Assembly (NCBI RefSeq): GCF_015207375.1
Contig: NZ_JADEWY010000068.1
Coordinates: 1-35,340 of the forward strand
Source: Coleofasciculus sp. LEGE 07092
GTDB taxonomy: Bacteria; Cyanobacteriota; Cyanobacteriia; Cyanobacteriales; Coleofasciculaceae
DNA length: 35,340 nt
Direction of reading: 5' to 3'
Below are positions 16,721 through 26,891 of this stretch, in pieces. Under the pieces are notes generated by a model that saw nothing but the letters and a program-made list of their open reading frames with translations, was not told the origin of the DNA and did not search any database. Each line of letters starts with the position of its first letter. The first letter of the stretch is position 1. Both the position numbers and the translations under genes were made by a program.

Positions 16721-18064
16721 TTATTGCTTGACCATACCTTCGTAGCGCTGGGAAATCACGTAAGTCTGAATTTGTTTAGCGGTGTCAATTGCCACACCGA
16801 CCAAAATCAGTAACGAGGTCGCTCCAAATCCCCTGAATGTTGCGATTCCCGTGGCGTTTTCCACTGCTGTTGGCACGACGGCAACCAAACCGAGAAAAAC
16901 AGCTCCCAACAATGTCAGCCGATTCAACACTTGCTCTACATAGTCACTTGTTGCCCGTCCTGGACGAATACCCGGAATACTAGCTCCCATTTTCTTGAGG
17001 TTTTGTGACATATCCACTGGGTTGACAATCAAGGAAGCATAGAAGTAACTAAAGAAGAGAATCAAGACTAAATAGACCGTGACATACAACCAAGGGGTCG
17101 GACCATTTGGGCTGAGGTAATTGGCAACATCATTGAGGGCTTGGCTGACGGGTGCTAAAAATCCTTGGCTACCTCCACTGCGAGCGAACCCAGCGATGGA
17201 AGCTGGCAGAATTAAGACTGCCGAAGCAAAAATAATCGGCATAACGCCGCCCTGGTTTAGTCGTAACGGTAAGTAACTGGTGCGCTCTCGGTAGAGGCGT
17301 CGCCCTACTTGGCGTCGAGCTGAAATTATGGGGATGCGGCGAGTTCCTTCCTGCACGAAGACGATGCCGATAATCATGACCAGGAAAACCAGCAGCAAAA
17401 TCACCACTTTACCTACTGTTTCTCGCCCCCCTGTTTGAGCCAGTTCAATGGTTTGACCTAGGGTACGGGGCAGAGACGCTACGATATTGACAAAAATTAA
17501 CAAAGATGCGCCATTACCAATGCCTCGTTCGGTAATGAGTTCCGACAGCCACATGACAAACATTGAACCCGCTGTTAGCGCTAGTGCTGTTTCCGCAATG
17601 AATAAAGGTCCGTAGTTGACGGCATAAGGTCGGAGCAACCCGACCGTAATCCCTACACTTTGAATCACTGCCCAGCCCAGAGCTACATAGCGGGTAATTT
17701 GAGAAATTTTGCGCCGTCCCGCTTCCCCTTCATTTTTCTGCAAATTTTCCAGGGCTGGGATTGCCGCTGTAAGGAGTTGCAAAATAATTGAAGCATTAAT
17801 AAAAGGCAAAATTCCCAGGGCAAAAATCCCGACGGCGGAAAGACCACCTCCAGAAAAAATGTCTAAAAATCCCAGAACCGGGTTATTGGCAATGCCTTCA
17901 GCAAATCTGGCTCGGTCAATTCCTGGTATGGGTAGGAATACGCCGAAGCGGGCTAAAATCAATAAGCCTACGGTCACAAGCAACCGACCTCTCAGTCCAG
18001 CAGCTTGAGCCATCTGCATAAACGTTTCTTGAGCGGTTGGGGTTTTGTCTCGACTGACGACCAT
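16721..18064 (-). CDS. secY: Protein translocase subunit SecY
   Basis: 447 residues with the ten membrane helices expected of the protein-conducting channel. Visible are GRLLVTVGLLILARFGVFLP (helix 1), the plug region GGGLSAVGIFALGILPFINA, LITERGIGNGASLLIFVNI, the cytosolic loop with RRIPIISARR that contacts SecA and the ribosome, and MSQNLKKMGASIPGIRPG before helix 9. ATG at 18064. It follows rplO by 64 bases and precedes adk, so channel synthesis is tied to the ribosomal proteins. Confidence 0.97.
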   Translation of the reverse strand: MVVSRDKTPTAQETFMQMAQAAGLRGRLLVTVGLLILARFGVFLPIPGIDRARFAEGIANNPVLGFLDIFSGGGLSAVGIFALGILPFINASIILQLLTAAIPALENLQKNEGEAGRRKISQITRYVALGWAVIQSVGITVGLLRPYAVNYGPLFIAETALALTAGSMFVMWLSELITERGIGNGASLLIFVNIVASLPRTLGQTIELAQTGGRETVGKVVILLLVFLVMIIGIVFVQEGTRRIPIISARRQVGRRLYRERTSYLPLRLNQGGVMPIIFASAVLILPASIAGFARSGGSQGFLAPVSQALNDVANYLSPNGPTPWLYVTVYLVLILFFSYFYASLIVNPVDMSQNLKKMGASIPGIRPGRATSDYVEQVLNRLTLLGAVFLGLVAVVPTAVENATGIATFRGFGATSLLILVGVAIDTAKQIQTYVISQRYEGMVKQ

Positions 18065-18128
18065 AAAGGGCTACCTAAGAGAGAACACGCGGGTTATGCG
18101 AGTAAGCCGACAATGGCGAAAGCCACAT

Positions 18129-18578
18129 CTATGGCTTTACAACTTCACAGCTACCACCAGCGGACTCGATTTTTTGCCGGGCACCAGCGGTGAAAGCAGA
18201 GGCTTTGACCGTTAGGGGTACAGTTAGCTCCCCATCACCGAGGACTTTCAATGGTCCATCATTGGTGGTAATCAAACCGACTTCCATTAGTGAGGCTAAA
18301 GTCACTTCTGTATTAGCAGAGAGTGACGTCAGCTTACCCACGTTGATCGTAGTGTAATGTTTGGGATTAATAACCGTAAAGTGCTTTAACTTGGGTAGGC
18401 GTCGGTAAAGTGGCATTTGACCGCCTTCAAAGCCGGGTCTGGTACTCCGACCTGAACGGGAGTTTTGACCCCGCATCCCAGCGCCACAGCTAGCACCTTG
18501 ACCAGCACTGATGCCGCGACCGACACGACGCCGGCGCTTCTTGGAGCCTTTTTGAGGTGCTACGTCATCGATTCTCAT
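18129..18578 (-). CDS. rplO: 50S ribosomal protein L15
   Basis: 149 residues. The Gly/Arg-rich N-terminal extension [20 protein letters not shown] and [20 protein letters not shown] threads into 23S rRNA. The globular end contains [20 protein letters not shown] and [12 protein letters not shown] at 18578. Follows rpsE directly; there is no rpmD (L30) between them, as usual in cyanobacteria. Confidence 0.97.
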   Translation of the reverse strand: MRIDDVAPQKGSKKRRRRVGRGISAGQGASCGAGMRGQNSRSGRSTRPGFEGGQMPLYRRLPKLKHFTVINPKHYTTINVGKLTSLSANTEVTLASLMEVGLITTNDGPLKVLGDGELTVPLTVKASAFTAGARQKIESAGGSCEVVKP

Positions 18579-18656
18579 AAGCTGTATGGTTTGTGAAGTT
18601 GTCTGGTATTAGTTGTTTGTTGTTGCCAAAGAAACGAACAACCACTCATAAACGGC

Positions 18657-19178
18657 TTAGGCGTAGAGGTTCTCAAGGGGAATATCCCGTTCTTGAGCCA
18701 CTTCTGAAAAAGTGCGTAGCGAGTCAAGGGCATTGACCGCAGCCCTAGCATTGTTTAGAGGGTTATTGGAACCTAGTTGCTTGGCTAAAACATTGCGAAC
18801 TCCAGCCAGTTCCAGAACTGTGCGCACGGCACCCCCAGCAATTACGCCCGTTCCGGGTGCAGCAGGTCGCATCATGACTTTGGCACCAACAGCGCCGCCG
18901 TTAGATGGGTGAGGGATGGAGTTTGATTTCGTTAAGGGAACGTCGATCAATTGCTTTTTGGCGTCAACAACTCCCTTGCGGACGGCACCAATCACATCAC
19001 TAGCTTTGCCGACGCCAACACCGACTTGACCGCGTTCGTTGCCAACGACAACAATTGCGCGGAAGCTCAATTTTTTGCCGCCTTTAACTACTTTACTGAC
19101 GCGGCGGATTTGAATGACCCGCTCTTGCCAGGTACTCTCTTTTTCTTTAGTGCGACTACTCTTTCGACGATTTGCCAT
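18657..19178 (-). CDS. rpsE: 30S ribosomal protein S5
   Basis: 173 residues; shapes the mRNA entry tunnel and decoding accuracy. Landmarks: [40 protein letters not shown], the [20 protein letters not shown] segment and [21 protein letters not shown] basic N-terminal tail ([12 protein letters not shown]) precedes the fold. ATG at 19178. Confidence 0.98.
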   Translation of the reverse strand: MANRRKSSRTKEKESTWQERVIQIRRVSKVVKGGKKLSFRAIVVVGNERGQVGVGVGKASDVIGAVRKGVVDAKKQLIDVPLTKSNSIPHPSNGGAVGAKVMMRPAAPGTGVIAGGAVRTVLELAGVRNVLAKQLGSNNPLNNARAAVNALDSLRTFSEVAQERDIPLENLYA

Positions 19179-19239
19179 ACTTTTGCCTTTTGTCAGTGAT
19201 CGCTGGGCAGTTCTAAATAAGAATTTGTGACGAATGACC

Positions 19240-19602
19240 TTAGAAGTCTAATCCAGCTTCGCGGGCAGCTTCTGCCAAAGATTTGACGCGACCGTGGTAA
19301 AGGTTCCCCCCTCGGTCAAAAACCACTTTTGAGACGCCTTTTTCAATCGCTCGCTGGGCAATTAATTTACCCACTGCGGCTGATGCCTCACAGGTTGATC
19401 TGGAGTTTAATTGCGATCGAAGTTCAGGATCTAAGGTAGAAGCAGCGGCTAGGGTATGTTGCAAGTTATCGTCAATGACCTGAACATAGATATGTTGATT
19501 TGAACGAAACACAGCTAATCTGGGGCGCTCGGAAGAGCCATTCATATTCCGGCGCACCCGTCGATGCCTGCGTTTGAGTAATTCTTTGCGAGTGAGCTTC
19601 AT
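19240..19602 (-). CDS. rplR: 50S ribosomal protein L18
   Basis: 120 residues, 5S rRNA-binding protein. Landmarks: basic start [59 protein letters not shown] and the REAGLDF end. The ATG lies two bases after the rplF stop, indicating coupling. Confidence 0.98.
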   Translation of the reverse strand: MKLTRKELLKRRHRRVRRNMNGSSERPRLAVFRSNQHIYVQVIDDNLQHTLAAASTLDPELRSQLNSRSTCEASAAVGKLIAQRAIEKGVSKVVFDRGGNLYHGRVKSLAEAAREAGLDF

Positions 19603-19604
19603 GG

Positions 19605-20144
19605 TTACTTCTTACCTGCTTTACCAGCTTTCCGTCTGATCATTTCACCGGCATACCGAATGCCTTTACCCTTATAGACTTCTGGAGGACGAACTCCACG
19701 AATTTTAGCCGCTGTGTTACCAACAATTTCTTTGTTGATCCCACTAACAATTACGTTAGTGTTGCTTTCAACAGCTAGCTGAATTCCTTCAGGTGGGACA
19801 ATTTCTACGGGTTTGCTGTAGCCAACATTCAAAATCAAATTGCGACCTTGAACTTGGGCGCGATAACCCACTCCCTGGATTTCCAAACGCTTTTGAAATC
19901 CTTGAGAAACTCCCTCAACCATATTGGCAACTAAGGTGCGAGACAGACCGTGACGCTGGCGAGCCACTCTAGACTCGTCCCTACGCAACACATGGATGAT
20001 TTCACCTTCTTGTTCTACTTTGACTTGTCCTGGCAGAACTCGCTGAAGTTCTCCTTTGGGTCCTTTGACGGTAACGTTTTGACCGTCAATCGTCACGGTT
20101 ACTTTATTCGGAATGTCGATCGGGCGCTTGCCAATCCGCGACAT
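19605..20144 (-). CDS. rplF: 50S ribosomal protein L6
   Basis: 179 residues, two repeated domains near the factor-binding site. Landmarks: [50 protein letters not shown], and the C-terminal [20 protein letters not shown] before [20 protein letters not shown] at 20144 has a strong AAGGAGG Shine-Dalgarno. That signal lies directly next to the heptamer repeats of the rpsH-side spacer. Confidence 0.98.
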   Translation of the reverse strand: MSRIGKRPIDIPNKVTVTIDGQNVTVKGPKGELQRVLPGQVKVEQEGEIIHVLRRDESRVARQRHGLSRTLVANMVEGVSQGFQKRLEIQGVGYRAQVQGRNLILNVGYSKPVEIVPPEGIQLAVESNTNVIVSGINKEIVGNTAAKIRGVRPPEVYKGKGIRYAGEMIRRKAGKAGKK

Positions 20145-20159
20145 AAATTAATCCTCCTT

Positions 20160-20233
20160 CAGAATTCAGAATTCAGAATTCAGAATTCAGAATTCAGAGA
20201 ATCATCTGACTCCTGACTTCTGACTTCTGACTT
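20160..20233. repeat. Two heptamer tandem-repeat blocks between rpsH and rplF
   Basis: CAGAATT is repeated five times exactly (20160-20194) plus a partial copy. CTGACTY follows four times (20206-20233, the first copy ending in C). The two blocks nearly fill the 89-base spacer and end at the rplF ribosome-binding site on one side and at the rpsH stop on the other. They are of the cyanobacterial STRR type; copy number is expected to vary between strains. Confidence 0.85.
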
Positions 20234-20635
20234 CTACCAGACATAGCACAGCACTTCACCACCAATTCCCTGGCGGCGTGCTTCCCGGTCAGTCATGATG
20301 CCACTGGACGTGGAAATAATCGCAATGCCAATACCACCTAAGACTCTCGGTAATTCTTTGCGGTTTTTGTAAACTCTCAGACCCGGTTTGCTAACACGCT
20401 TCATGGCTCTGATAATGGGTTGGCGGTTTTTGCCCTTGTATTTTAAGGAAACCACTAAGTGTTTTTTTACGCCTTCCCCAGTTTCTTCATACTCCGCAAT
20501 AAAGCCTTCTTGTTTTAGGACTTGGGCAATAGAGCGAGTCATTTTTGTCGAGGGTACATTTGTTGTCTGATGTCGCACTAAGCACGCATTCCGAATGCGG
20601 GTTAGCATATCTGCAATTGTGTCGTTTGCCGCCAT
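20234..20635 (-). CDS. rpsH: 30S ribosomal protein S8
   Basis: 133 residues, a primary 16S rRNA binder that in E. coli also represses the spc operon. Landmarks: [40 protein letters not shown] and the invariant [20 protein letters not shown] before EVLCYVW. ATG at 20635. No rpsN (S14) gene separates it from rplE, unlike in E. coli. Confidence 0.98.
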   Translation of the reverse strand: MAANDTIADMLTRIRNACLVRHQTTNVPSTKMTRSIAQVLKQEGFIAEYEETGEGVKKHLVVSLKYKGKNRQPIIRAMKRVSKPGLRVYKNRKELPRVLGGIGIAIISTSSGIMTDREARRQGIGGEVLCYVW

Positions 20636-20659
20636 TAGTTCCTTCCTCTGCTTACAGGC

Positions 20660-21205
20660 TTATTTCTCCCGGAAAGGCATCCCCATCTCTTTGAGTAAGG
20701 CGCGGCCTTCTTCGTCAGTATTTGCTGTTGTGATGATTGAAATATCCATTCCACGAATTTGATCGATACTGTCGTAATCTATCTCCGGAAAAATCAGTTG
20801 CTCTCGAATACCTAAGGTGTAGTTACCCCGACCGTCAAAGCTTCTGGGACTTACGCCGCGAAAGTCTCGAATTCTTGGCAGTGCTAAGTTGATTAAGCGT
20901 TCGAGAAATGCATACATACGCTTGGAGCGCAGAGTAACCATAATCCCGACGGGCATACCTTGCCGGATTTTAAAACCAGCGATCGCTTTTTTAGCGCGTG
21001 TCACTACAGGTTTTTGACCTGTAATGGTTGCCAGTTCACTCAAAGATGATTCTAGTGCCTTAGCATTCTGTGATGCTTCTCCCAAGCCGCGATTGACGGT
21101 AACTTTTACCACACGCGGGACTTGATGGATATTTGTGTAGCTAAACTGTTCTTTGAGTTTCGGGACTATCGTTTCTTGATAGATTTTTTTCAGGGGTTCT
21201 GCCAT
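20660..21205 (-). CDS. rplE: 50S ribosomal protein L5
   Basis: 181 residues, 5S rRNA binder contacting the P-site tRNA. Landmarks: [60 protein letters not shown] and [23 protein letters not shown] at 21205. It is separated from rplX by 113 bases that contain no clear signal. Confidence 0.98.
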   Translation of the reverse strand: MAEPLKKIYQETIVPKLKEQFSYTNIHQVPRVVKVTVNRGLGEASQNAKALESSLSELATITGQKPVVTRAKKAIAGFKIRQGMPVGIMVTLRSKRMYAFLERLINLALPRIRDFRGVSPRSFDGRGNYTLGIREQLIFPEIDYDSIDQIRGMDISIITTANTDEEGRALLKEMGMPFREK

Positions 21206-21318
21206 GGTTTTTGTCCTTTTCTTCCCTGGGCTTTGTCAGGGAACGTTAGGGGTTATCCGTCATTCGTTACAAGTCATTTATCATGGGTTATTTGAAACTC
21301 CAAAGAACAAATGACCTA

Positions 21319-21678
21319 TTAGTCGATAATTTCACCAGTTTTTTTCAGCATTCGTACCTTACGTCCGTCTTCAGTGAAGGTGTAGCAGACACGGCTAGTC
21401 ACTTTTTCTTTGTTAGAGTAAAGCATGACATTGGAGCTGTGGATGGGAACCTCAAAGGTTACAATTTGACCTGTTTCACCTTCTTGTTGAGGCTTAACGT
21501 GTTTGGTTTTGACATTAATTCCCTTAACTACAACTTTGCTGAGTTTTGGTAAAGTCTGTAAGATTTCTCCGACTTTACCTTTATCTCGACCGGTGATCAC
21601 CTGCACGGTATCGCCTTTTTTGACGTGCATGCTGTACCGATTGGGAGAATTTTTAACACTTTTACTTGTACTTGCCAT
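21319..21678 (-). CDS. rplX: 50S ribosomal protein L24
   Basis: 119 residues with the KOW motif [20 protein letters not shown] and [21 protein letters not shown]24 starts 23S rRNA folding. The ATG overlaps the rplN stop (TAATG). The C-terminal part ([20 protein letters not shown]) is typical of the cyanobacterial protein. Confidence 0.98.
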   Translation of the reverse strand: MASTSKSVKNSPNRYSMHVKKGDTVQVITGRDKGKVGEILQTLPKLSKVVVKGINVKTKHVKPQQEGETGQIVTFEVPIHSSNVMLYSNKEKVTSRVCYTFTEDGRKVRMLKKTGEIID

Positions 21679-22046
21679 TAGAGTACCTCTGGAGCCAGAG
21701 AAACAATTTTCGTGAAGTTTTTGTCGCGCAGTTCCCGTGCTACCGGACCGAAAACGCGGGTTCCCCTTGGATTGCCATCAGCGTTAATGAGAACAGCAGC
21801 ATTGTCGTCAAAGCGAATGCCCATGCCGCTGTCTCGGCGTAGTCCTTTGCGGGTGCGCACGATCACGGCTCTAACGACATCTGACTTTTTGACTGCCATA
21901 TTGGGGATGGCATCTTTGACAACGGCAATGATCACATCACCAACACCGCCATAGCGCCGATTACCAGCGCCTAAGACGCGAATGCACATTAATTTACGGG
22001 CACCGCTGTTGTCAGCGACATTCAAGTAAGTTTGTTGTTGAATCAT
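21678..22046 (-). CDS. rplN: 50S ribosomal protein L14
   Basis: 122 residues. Landmarks: [60 protein letters not shown] and the [20 protein letters not shown] end. ATG at 22046 follows a strong GTAGGAGGAA Shine-Dalgarno. Coupled to rplX through TAATG. Confidence 0.98.
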   Translation of the reverse strand: MIQQQTYLNVADNSGARKLMCIRVLGAGNRRYGGVGDVIIAVVKDAIPNMAVKKSDVVRAVIVRTRKGLRRDSGMGIRFDDNAAVLINADGNPRGTRVFGPVARELRDKNFTKIVSLAPEVL

Positions 22047-22135
22047 GGGCGTTCCTCCTACAAAGAGTTATGAGTTATGAGTCATTAAGCTGAGAGTCAA
22101 AGAGTTTTTTTCAACACCCAACACTCAGTCGCCCG

Positions 22136-22384
22136 TTACTCTGAGGTCTTAGTGAGGATTTCCATAACCCTCCAACGCTTGGTACGACTCAGAGGTCGAG
22201 TTTCTTGAATGCGGACGCGATCGCCCTCTTTGCACTTATTTTCCTCATCGTGTGCTTTGTATCGCTTTGTACGCACGACAATTTTGCCGTACTTGGGGTG
22301 GGGAGATCGGTTTTCCACAGCGACCACGATCGTTTTGTTCATTTTGTCGCTGACAACTAGACCGACTCGTTCTTTAACTGCCAT
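22136..22384 (-). CDS. rpsQ: 30S ribosomal protein S17
   Basis: 82 residues, primary 16S rRNA binder of OB fold. Landmarks: [40 protein letters not shown] and [15 protein letters not shown]. The ATG is six bases after the rpmC stop. Its Shine-Dalgarno GAGGAG is made by the last Glu codons of the extended rpmC, so the acidic tail of L29 also serves as the ribosome-binding site for S17. Confidence 0.98.
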   Translation of the reverse strand: MAVKERVGLVVSDKMNKTIVVAVENRSPHPKYGKIVVRTKRYKAHDEENKCKEGDRVRIQETRPLSRTKRWRVMEILTKTSE

Positions 22385-22390
22385 CGGGGT

Positions 22391-22792
22391 CTACTCCTCT
22401 TCTTTTGCCTCAGGTTCTGGGGACTCAGGGGTGACTTGAGCCGTTGTGGATGTGTCTGCAACTTCTTCTTGGACGTCCGTTGGAGGAGCCTCAGCAGGGG
22501 ATTGGATAGCAGTGGGTTCCTTTACAGGTTCTTGGGCTTCCGCTTGGGCTTCCGCTTGGGCTTCCGCTTTGGCAGCTTTAGCTTCGGCTTCGGTAGCCCG
22601 TTCTCGTTCCCGTGCGACCGTCATCATCTGAGCGACGTGGTGGCGAAGATGCTTGAACTGATGAGTTTTTTCCAAGCGTCGGGTTGCTTGTTGCATCCGC
22701 AACTGAAATAATTCGCGCTTCGCCGCTAAAATTTCATCAGCTAGTTCTTGGTCACTTAACTTTTTAGCGTCTTCTATGTTAGGCAGAGGCAT
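22391..22792 (-). CDS. rpmC: 50S ribosomal protein L29 with long acidic C-terminal extension
   Basis: The first ~65 residues are ordinary L29 ([40 protein letters not shown]). Bacterial L29 normally ends near residue 65-75; this one runs to 133. The extension has a helical charged part ([20 protein letters not shown]), a short AEAQ repeat coded by a 12-base tandem repeat, and a Pro/Glu/Thr-rich acidic end. L29 sits at the tunnel exit near the trigger factor/SRP docking site, so the tail would project from there. The frame is maintained to a stop six bases before rpsQ, which supports it being real. Confidence 0.93.
   Translation of the reverse strand: MPLPNIEDAKKLSDQELADEILAAKRELFQLRMQQATRRLEKTHQFKHLRHHVAQMMTVARERERATEAEAKAAKAEAQAEAQAEAQEPVKEPTAIQSPAEAPPTDVQEEVADTSTTAQVTPESPEPEAKEEE
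22532..22567. repeat. 12-base tandem repeat inside rpmC
   Basis: CTTGGGCTTCCG occurs three times exactly in tandem, with a partial fourth copy to 22570. On the coding strand it gives the repeated tetrapeptide AEAQ in the L29 extension. The unit length keeps the frame, so copy-number changes would only lengthen or shorten the tail. Confidence 0.9.
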
Positions 22793-22795
22793 AAC

Positions 22796-23215
22796 TTATA
22801 CTAGTTCCCCTTCACGGGTAATGAACTTCGTTTTAATGGGTAACTTGTTAGCAGCCAAACGCATTGCTTCACGAGCAGTGGCTTCTGGAACGCCGGCAAT
22901 TTCAAATAGAATCCGACCCGGCTTGACAACTGCTACCCAGTACTCAGGTGAACCTTTGCCGGAACCCATGCGAGTTTCAGCGGGGCGCATCGTTACGGGC
23001 TTGTCAGGGAAAACGCGAATCCAGATTTTGCCCCCCCGACGGATATAGCGGGTCATGGCTCGACGACCAGCTTCAATTTGACGAGAGGTAATCCAACAGG
23101 GTTCTGTGGATTGTAAACCAAAGTCGCCAAAGTTCAAGTTATTTCCGCGAGTCGCTAGACCTCTCATTCGTCCACGCTGCTGTTTGCGAAATTTTGTTCT
23201 TTTAGGACTTAACAT
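22796..23215 (-). CDS. rplP: 50S ribosomal protein L16
   Basis: 139 residues, needed for A-site tRNA accommodation. Landmarks: [80 protein letters not shown] and [23 protein letters not shown] at 23215; the stop is three bases before the rpmC start. Confidence 0.98.
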   Translation of the reverse strand: MLSPKRTKFRKQQRGRMRGLATRGNNLNFGDFGLQSTEPCWITSRQIEAGRRAMTRYIRRGGKIWIRVFPDKPVTMRPAETRMGSGKGSPEYWVAVVKPGRILFEIAGVPEATAREAMRLAANKLPIKTKFITREGELV

Positions 23216-23259
23216 AGTCTTTTGTCCTTAATGTTTTGTCTTTTACGAATGACCCATGA

Positions 23260-23985
23260 CTATTCATTAGAACGGTCTTCAAATTGCTGACGGCGTCTTT
23301 GTTGACGGCGGCGGGGTTGAGGGGCAGCAGGCGTCGGCGTTTCTTCTTGAGAGGGAATGATTTCGCCTTTGAAGATCCAGACTTTGACGCCAAGAATCCC
23401 ATAGATCGTTTTGGCAGTGCGGTAAGAATAGTCGATATCCGCTCGGAGAGTATGGAGGGGAACTCGACCTTCTCGAGTCCATTCAGTTCGAGCGATTTCT
23501 GCTCCGTTGAGCCGACCGCTGACTTGGACTTTGATACCTTGCACATCAGCCCGTTGAGCGCGTTGAATGGCTTGACGCACAACCCGACGGAATGAGACTC
23601 GACGTTCTAGCTGTTGGGCAATGTACTCAGCAATTAAATCGGCATCTGCATCAACTCGCGCTACTTCAATGACGTTGATGCGAATTTGACGATTGCTTCC
23701 CAAAACGTCTTGAAGACCTGTACGCAGAGACTCAATTCCGCTACCGCCACGACCGACTACGACGCCAGGTCGAGCGGTGTGAACTTCTAAATCGACTTGA
23801 TCGGCTTTGCGCTCGATCCGAATGGCAGAAATGCCTGCATTACTGAGGGTTTTCTCGACGTACTGCCGAATTTTGTAGTCTTCTTGCAGCACTTCTGGGT
23901 AGCGCTTGGTGTCTGCAAACCAGCGAGAGCGATGCTCTTGCGTGATTCCCAAACGAAAACCAGTTGGATGAATTTTTTGTCCCAC
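23260..23985 (-). CDS. rpsC: 30S ribosomal protein S3
   Basis: 241 residues. The GTG at 23985 is chosen because it gives the canonical start [20 protein letters not shown] and has a strong AAGGGAGGA four bases ahead; the upstream extension is non-homologous. The KH domain contains [14 protein letters not shown]. The C-terminal domain has [20 protein letters not shown] and [21 protein letters not shown] Pro/Arg/Gln-rich tail ([17 protein letters not shown]) ends it. S3 lines the mRNA entry. Confidence 0.97.
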   Translation of the reverse strand: MGQKIHPTGFRLGITQEHRSRWFADTKRYPEVLQEDYKIRQYVEKTLSNAGISAIRIERKADQVDLEVHTARPGVVVGRGGSGIESLRTGLQDVLGSNRQIRINVIEVARVDADADLIAEYIAQQLERRVSFRRVVRQAIQRAQRADVQGIKVQVSGRLNGAEIARTEWTREGRVPLHTLRADIDYSYRTAKTIYGILGVKVWIFKGEIIPSQEETPTPAAPQPRRRQQRRRQQFEDRSNE

Positions 23986-24063
23986 GAATCCTCCCTTATT
24001 TTTGGTTAGTTGGTTGTTAGTTGTACGGAACACTCACCAACAACCTATGAGCATAATGACTGA

Positions 24064-24420
24064 CTATTCGTTAACTTGTGGAGACACAACCACAGTGATG
24101 TGGCAAGTTGGTTTCCGAATCTGATAAGCACGACCTTGCGCCCTAGGGCGAAAACGCCTCAAGCTCGGACCCATGTCAGCATAAGCTTTCGTGATTACTA
24201 ATGAGGCGGGGTCAAGACCTGAATTATGCTCGGCATTGGCAACGGCAGAGCGCAGGACTTTGATCACAGGTTCGCAAGCCCTGTAAGGCATGAATTCTAG
24301 AATAATTAGGGCTTCTCGGTAGGAACGACCTCGAATCTGATCGAGAACCCGCCTCACTTTAAAGGGGGACATCCGAATGTAACGCGCGATCGCTTGAGTT
24401 TCTGTAGTATCTATCGCCAT
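24064..24420 (-). CDS. rplV: 50S ribosomal protein L22
   Basis: 118 residues; its long hairpin lines the exit tunnel. Landmarks: [40 protein letters not shown] and the hairpin [23 protein letters not shown] at 24420. Normal order between rpsS and rpsC. Confidence 0.98.
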   Translation of the reverse strand: MAIDTTETQAIARYIRMSPFKVRRVLDQIRGRSYREALIILEFMPYRACEPVIKVLRSAVANAEHNSGLDPASLVITKAYADMGPSLRRFRPRAQGRAYQIRKPTCHITVVVSPQVNE

Positions 24421-24524
24421 AGTTTTCTTTTGCCTAATCTGTAAGGGGTAGGTTATTCAAGTAGAGCGACTTCCCCAGTACCCCCAAACTACCCTTACTC
24501 TATTGATTGATCCATTCAACCCTT

Positions 24525-24800
24525 TTAACGACGAGCCTTACTATCCTTAGAATGCCCTCGAAATGTCCGAGTTGGGGCAAATTCGCCCAGCTTGTGTCCC
24601 ACCATTTGTTCGTTGATGAAAATCGGTACGTGGGTGCGACCGTTATGTATAGCGATCGTGTGACCGACCATCTGGGGCAAAATCGTTGATGCCCGCGACC
24701 AAGTTTTTATCACTTGTTTGTCGCCTCTGGCATTTAAAGCTTCAATTTTGCTCAGAAGGCTATCGGCAACAAAAGGACCTTTTTTTAAAGAACGACCCAT
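24525..24800 (-). CDS. rpsS: 30S ribosomal protein S19
   Basis: 91 residues, head protein forming a pair with S13. Landmarks: [60 protein letters not shown] and [22 protein letters not shown] at 24800. Nothing unusual. Confidence 0.98.
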   Translation of the reverse strand: MGRSLKKGPFVADSLLSKIEALNARGDKQVIKTWSRASTILPQMVGHTIAIHNGRTHVPIFINEQMVGHKLGEFAPTRTFRGHSKDSKARR

Positions 24801-24852
24801 AGTTTAAATGTTGTTAGTTGTCAACTTACTTGTCAGTTTTCACTTCAAACTA

Positions 24853-25716
24853 TTAGGACTGGCGACCGCCGCGTCCTCGCTTGGAGGATTTCCGTCGGCG
24901 TCGGACAATCAAAGCGCTACTTTGTTTTTTCCGCTTGCGGGTTTTAGCACCTAAGGCTGGCTTACCCCAGGGTGTCACTGGGCCTGATTTGCCAATGGGA
25001 GCTCTACCTTCACCGCCGCCGTGGGGATGATCCACGGGGTTCATGACGCTTCCCCTTACCTTAGGACGTCGTCCTATATGGCGGTTGCGACCGGCTTTGC
25101 CGGCACTCAAGTTTCGATCCTCAGCGTTGCCGACCTGTCCAATTGTCGCGTAGCATTCTCGGCGTACCATTCGGACTTCTGTAGAGGGCAGCTTCAGCGT
25201 CACGTAGTTGCCTTCTTTGGCGACAACTTGCGCTGAAGTACCAGCAGCGCGGACAATCTGCCCACCCCGTCCTGGTGATAGTTCCACATTATGAACCTGA
25301 GTTCCTAAGGGAATATTGCTTAGGGGTAAAGCATTACCTGTTTCAATGGGGGAATCGGGTCCTGCAATAATGGATTGCCCTAACTGCAAACCAGTGGGGT
25401 GCAGAATATATCGCTTTTCTCCGTCCTGATAGTAAACCAAGGCAATACGCGCATTCCGGTTGGGATCGTATTCAATGGTGGCTACTTTGGCGGGAATATT
25501 GCGCTTGTCGCGCCGAAAGTCAATGATGCGATACAGCCGCTTGTGACCACCACCCCGACGCCGACTGGTAATAACGCCGCGATTGTTGCGACCTTTAGCA
25601 CGATGTTTGGATGTGGTTAGCGATTTTTCTGGCTCACTCCGGGTAATCTCTGAAAAATCTGAGATTGTAGCCTGACGAGTACCAGGAGTATAGGGTCGAA
25701 AGGAACGGGTACCCAT
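24853..25716 (-). CDS. rplB: 50S ribosomal protein L2
   Basis: 287 residues, core protein next to the peptidyl transferase centre. Landmarks: [60 protein letters not shown] and [20 protein letters not shown] (the conserved His of HPHGGGEGR present). ATG at 25716 with AAGGAT upstream. Confidence 0.98.
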   Translation of the reverse strand: MGTRSFRPYTPGTRQATISDFSEITRSEPEKSLTTSKHRAKGRNNRGVITSRRRGGGHKRLYRIIDFRRDKRNIPAKVATIEYDPNRNARIALVYYQDGEKRYILHPTGLQLGQSIIAGPDSPIETGNALPLSNIPLGTQVHNVELSPGRGGQIVRAAGTSAQVVAKEGNYVTLKLPSTEVRMVRRECYATIGQVGNAEDRNLSAGKAGRNRHIGRRPKVRGSVMNPVDHPHGGGEGRAPIGKSGPVTPWGKPALGAKTRKRKKQSSALIVRRRRKSSKRGRGGRQS

Positions 25717-25854
25717 AAAAACTATCCTTATATCAACTGAAGGCTCAAGTGTAAAGAATGAAGTCTGAAAAGAAGGATAAAGTGTAAACGATAAAAGGTC
25801 TTAGCATCGCACAGCGCAGCCTGGACTAAAATTTCACACTTCACTCTTCGTGCT

Positions 25855-26157
25855 TCATACTTCTGGGAACAAGGTAATCGAGTCTCCGGCTGCTAGGGTC
25901 ACGATCGCCCGTTTGTACTGCGGTTTATAACCGACAAATCTACCAACTCGACGCTTTTTGCGCGGCGAACGCTGGGTATTTACACTAACAACTTTAACCT
26001 CAAAAAGGCTTTCAATCGCGGCTTTAATTTGGGGTTTAGTCGCTTTTGGCACTACATCGAAGACGTACTTGTTATCTTCCAACAAGATCGTTGCCTTTTC
26101 CGTAACGATTGGGCGAATTACCAAATCTGCCAGGTTGTGGGGGGCGTACTTAGTCAC
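25855..26157 (-). CDS. rplW: 50S ribosomal protein L23
   Basis: 100 residues from the GTG at 26157, which gives [20 protein letters not shown], the expected cyanobacterial start, six bases after a perfect AGGAGG. That signal lies within the last codons of rplD, so the genes overlap by eight bases. [20 protein letters not shown] and [20 protein letters not shown] follow. L23 is the docking site for trigger factor and SRP at the tunnel exit. Confidence 0.96.
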   Translation of the reverse strand: MTKYAPHNLADLVIRPIVTEKATILLEDNKYVFDVVPKATKPQIKAAIESLFEVKVVSVNTQRSPRKKRRVGRFVGYKPQYKRAIVTLAAGDSITLFPEV

Positions 26158-26782
26158 CGTAAACCTCCTGAATTTTGGCAAGAGCTGTACTCGTGGTCAC
26201 GATTTTGTCAGCCTTCAATACGTCATAGATGTTCAAGCTGGTCGCATAAATCAGTTTGACATTTACCAAGTTACGGGCTGACAAATAAACCGTTTCTTCT
26301 TTCTGAGGAAGGATTAGGAGTACTTTTGATTTCTCATCGATTCCCCACCGAGCGATCGCTTGCAAAAGATCCTTCGTTTTGGGTTGTGGCAGTTGGTCTG
26401 CAAAGTCCTCTACCACAAGCAAATCTTCGGATCTATTCTGGAAAGCCGTGCGCAGCGCCAATCGTCGCTCTTTGCGGTTCATCTTGACACTGTAATCTCT
26501 GGGCTTAGGTCCAAAAATTACACCACCACCGCGCCAGAGTGGAGAGCGAATCGAGCCAGCACGAGCGCGACCCGTTCCCTTTTGTCGCCAAGGTTTGCGT
26601 CCTCCTCCCCTAACTTCAGCACGAGTTTTCGTGGAGGCATTTCCTTGACGAGTGTTCGCCATTTGCCTGACCAGTGCACGATGAATAATATGAGCAGCGC
26701 TTTGTTCTTTGGCAACTCGCCATTCGAGTGTCGCCTGTCCGACTTCTTCTCCTTGCCAGTTCCGCACTACACAATCGACCAT
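26150..26782 (-). CDS. rplD: 50S ribosomal protein L4
   Basis: 210 residues. Landmarks: [20 protein letters not shown], the tunnel loop [20 protein letters not shown] with [20 protein letters not shown], and [20 protein letters not shown]. In E. coli L4 also represses the S10 operon by binding its leader; a long leader exists here upstream of rplC. ATG at 26782. Its last codons carry the Shine-Dalgarno of rplW. Confidence 0.98.
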   Translation of the reverse strand: MVDCVVRNWQGEEVGQATLEWRVAKEQSAAHIIHRALVRQMANTRQGNASTKTRAEVRGGGRKPWRQKGTGRARAGSIRSPLWRGGGVIFGPKPRDYSVKMNRKERRLALRTAFQNRSEDLLVVEDFADQLPQPKTKDLLQAIARWGIDEKSKVLLILPQKEETVYLSARNLVNVKLIYATSLNIYDVLKADKIVTTSTALAKIQEVYGD

Positions 26783-26793
26783 ATCTTTAAGTC

Positions 26794-26854
26794 CTTAGTC
26801 CTTAGTCCTTAGTTCTTAGTCTTTTTGTTCATAGTTCATAGTTCATAGTTCATG
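26794..26854. repeat. Two heptamer tandem-repeat blocks between rplC and rplD
   Basis: CTTAGTC/CTTAGTT is present four times (26794-26821) and GTTCATA three times plus a GTTCATG copy (26827-26854). They occupy most of the spacer upstream of rplD. Same repeat class as in the rpsH-rplF spacer, with a different unit. Confidence 0.85.
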
Positions 26855-26891
26855 GCAGTGAACAATTCGCAATGTTAACGATGAACAATGA

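Noticed and set aside
20160..20233. CRISPR array
   Set aside because: Units are 7 bases with no spacers and no cas genes; these are simple tandem repeats.
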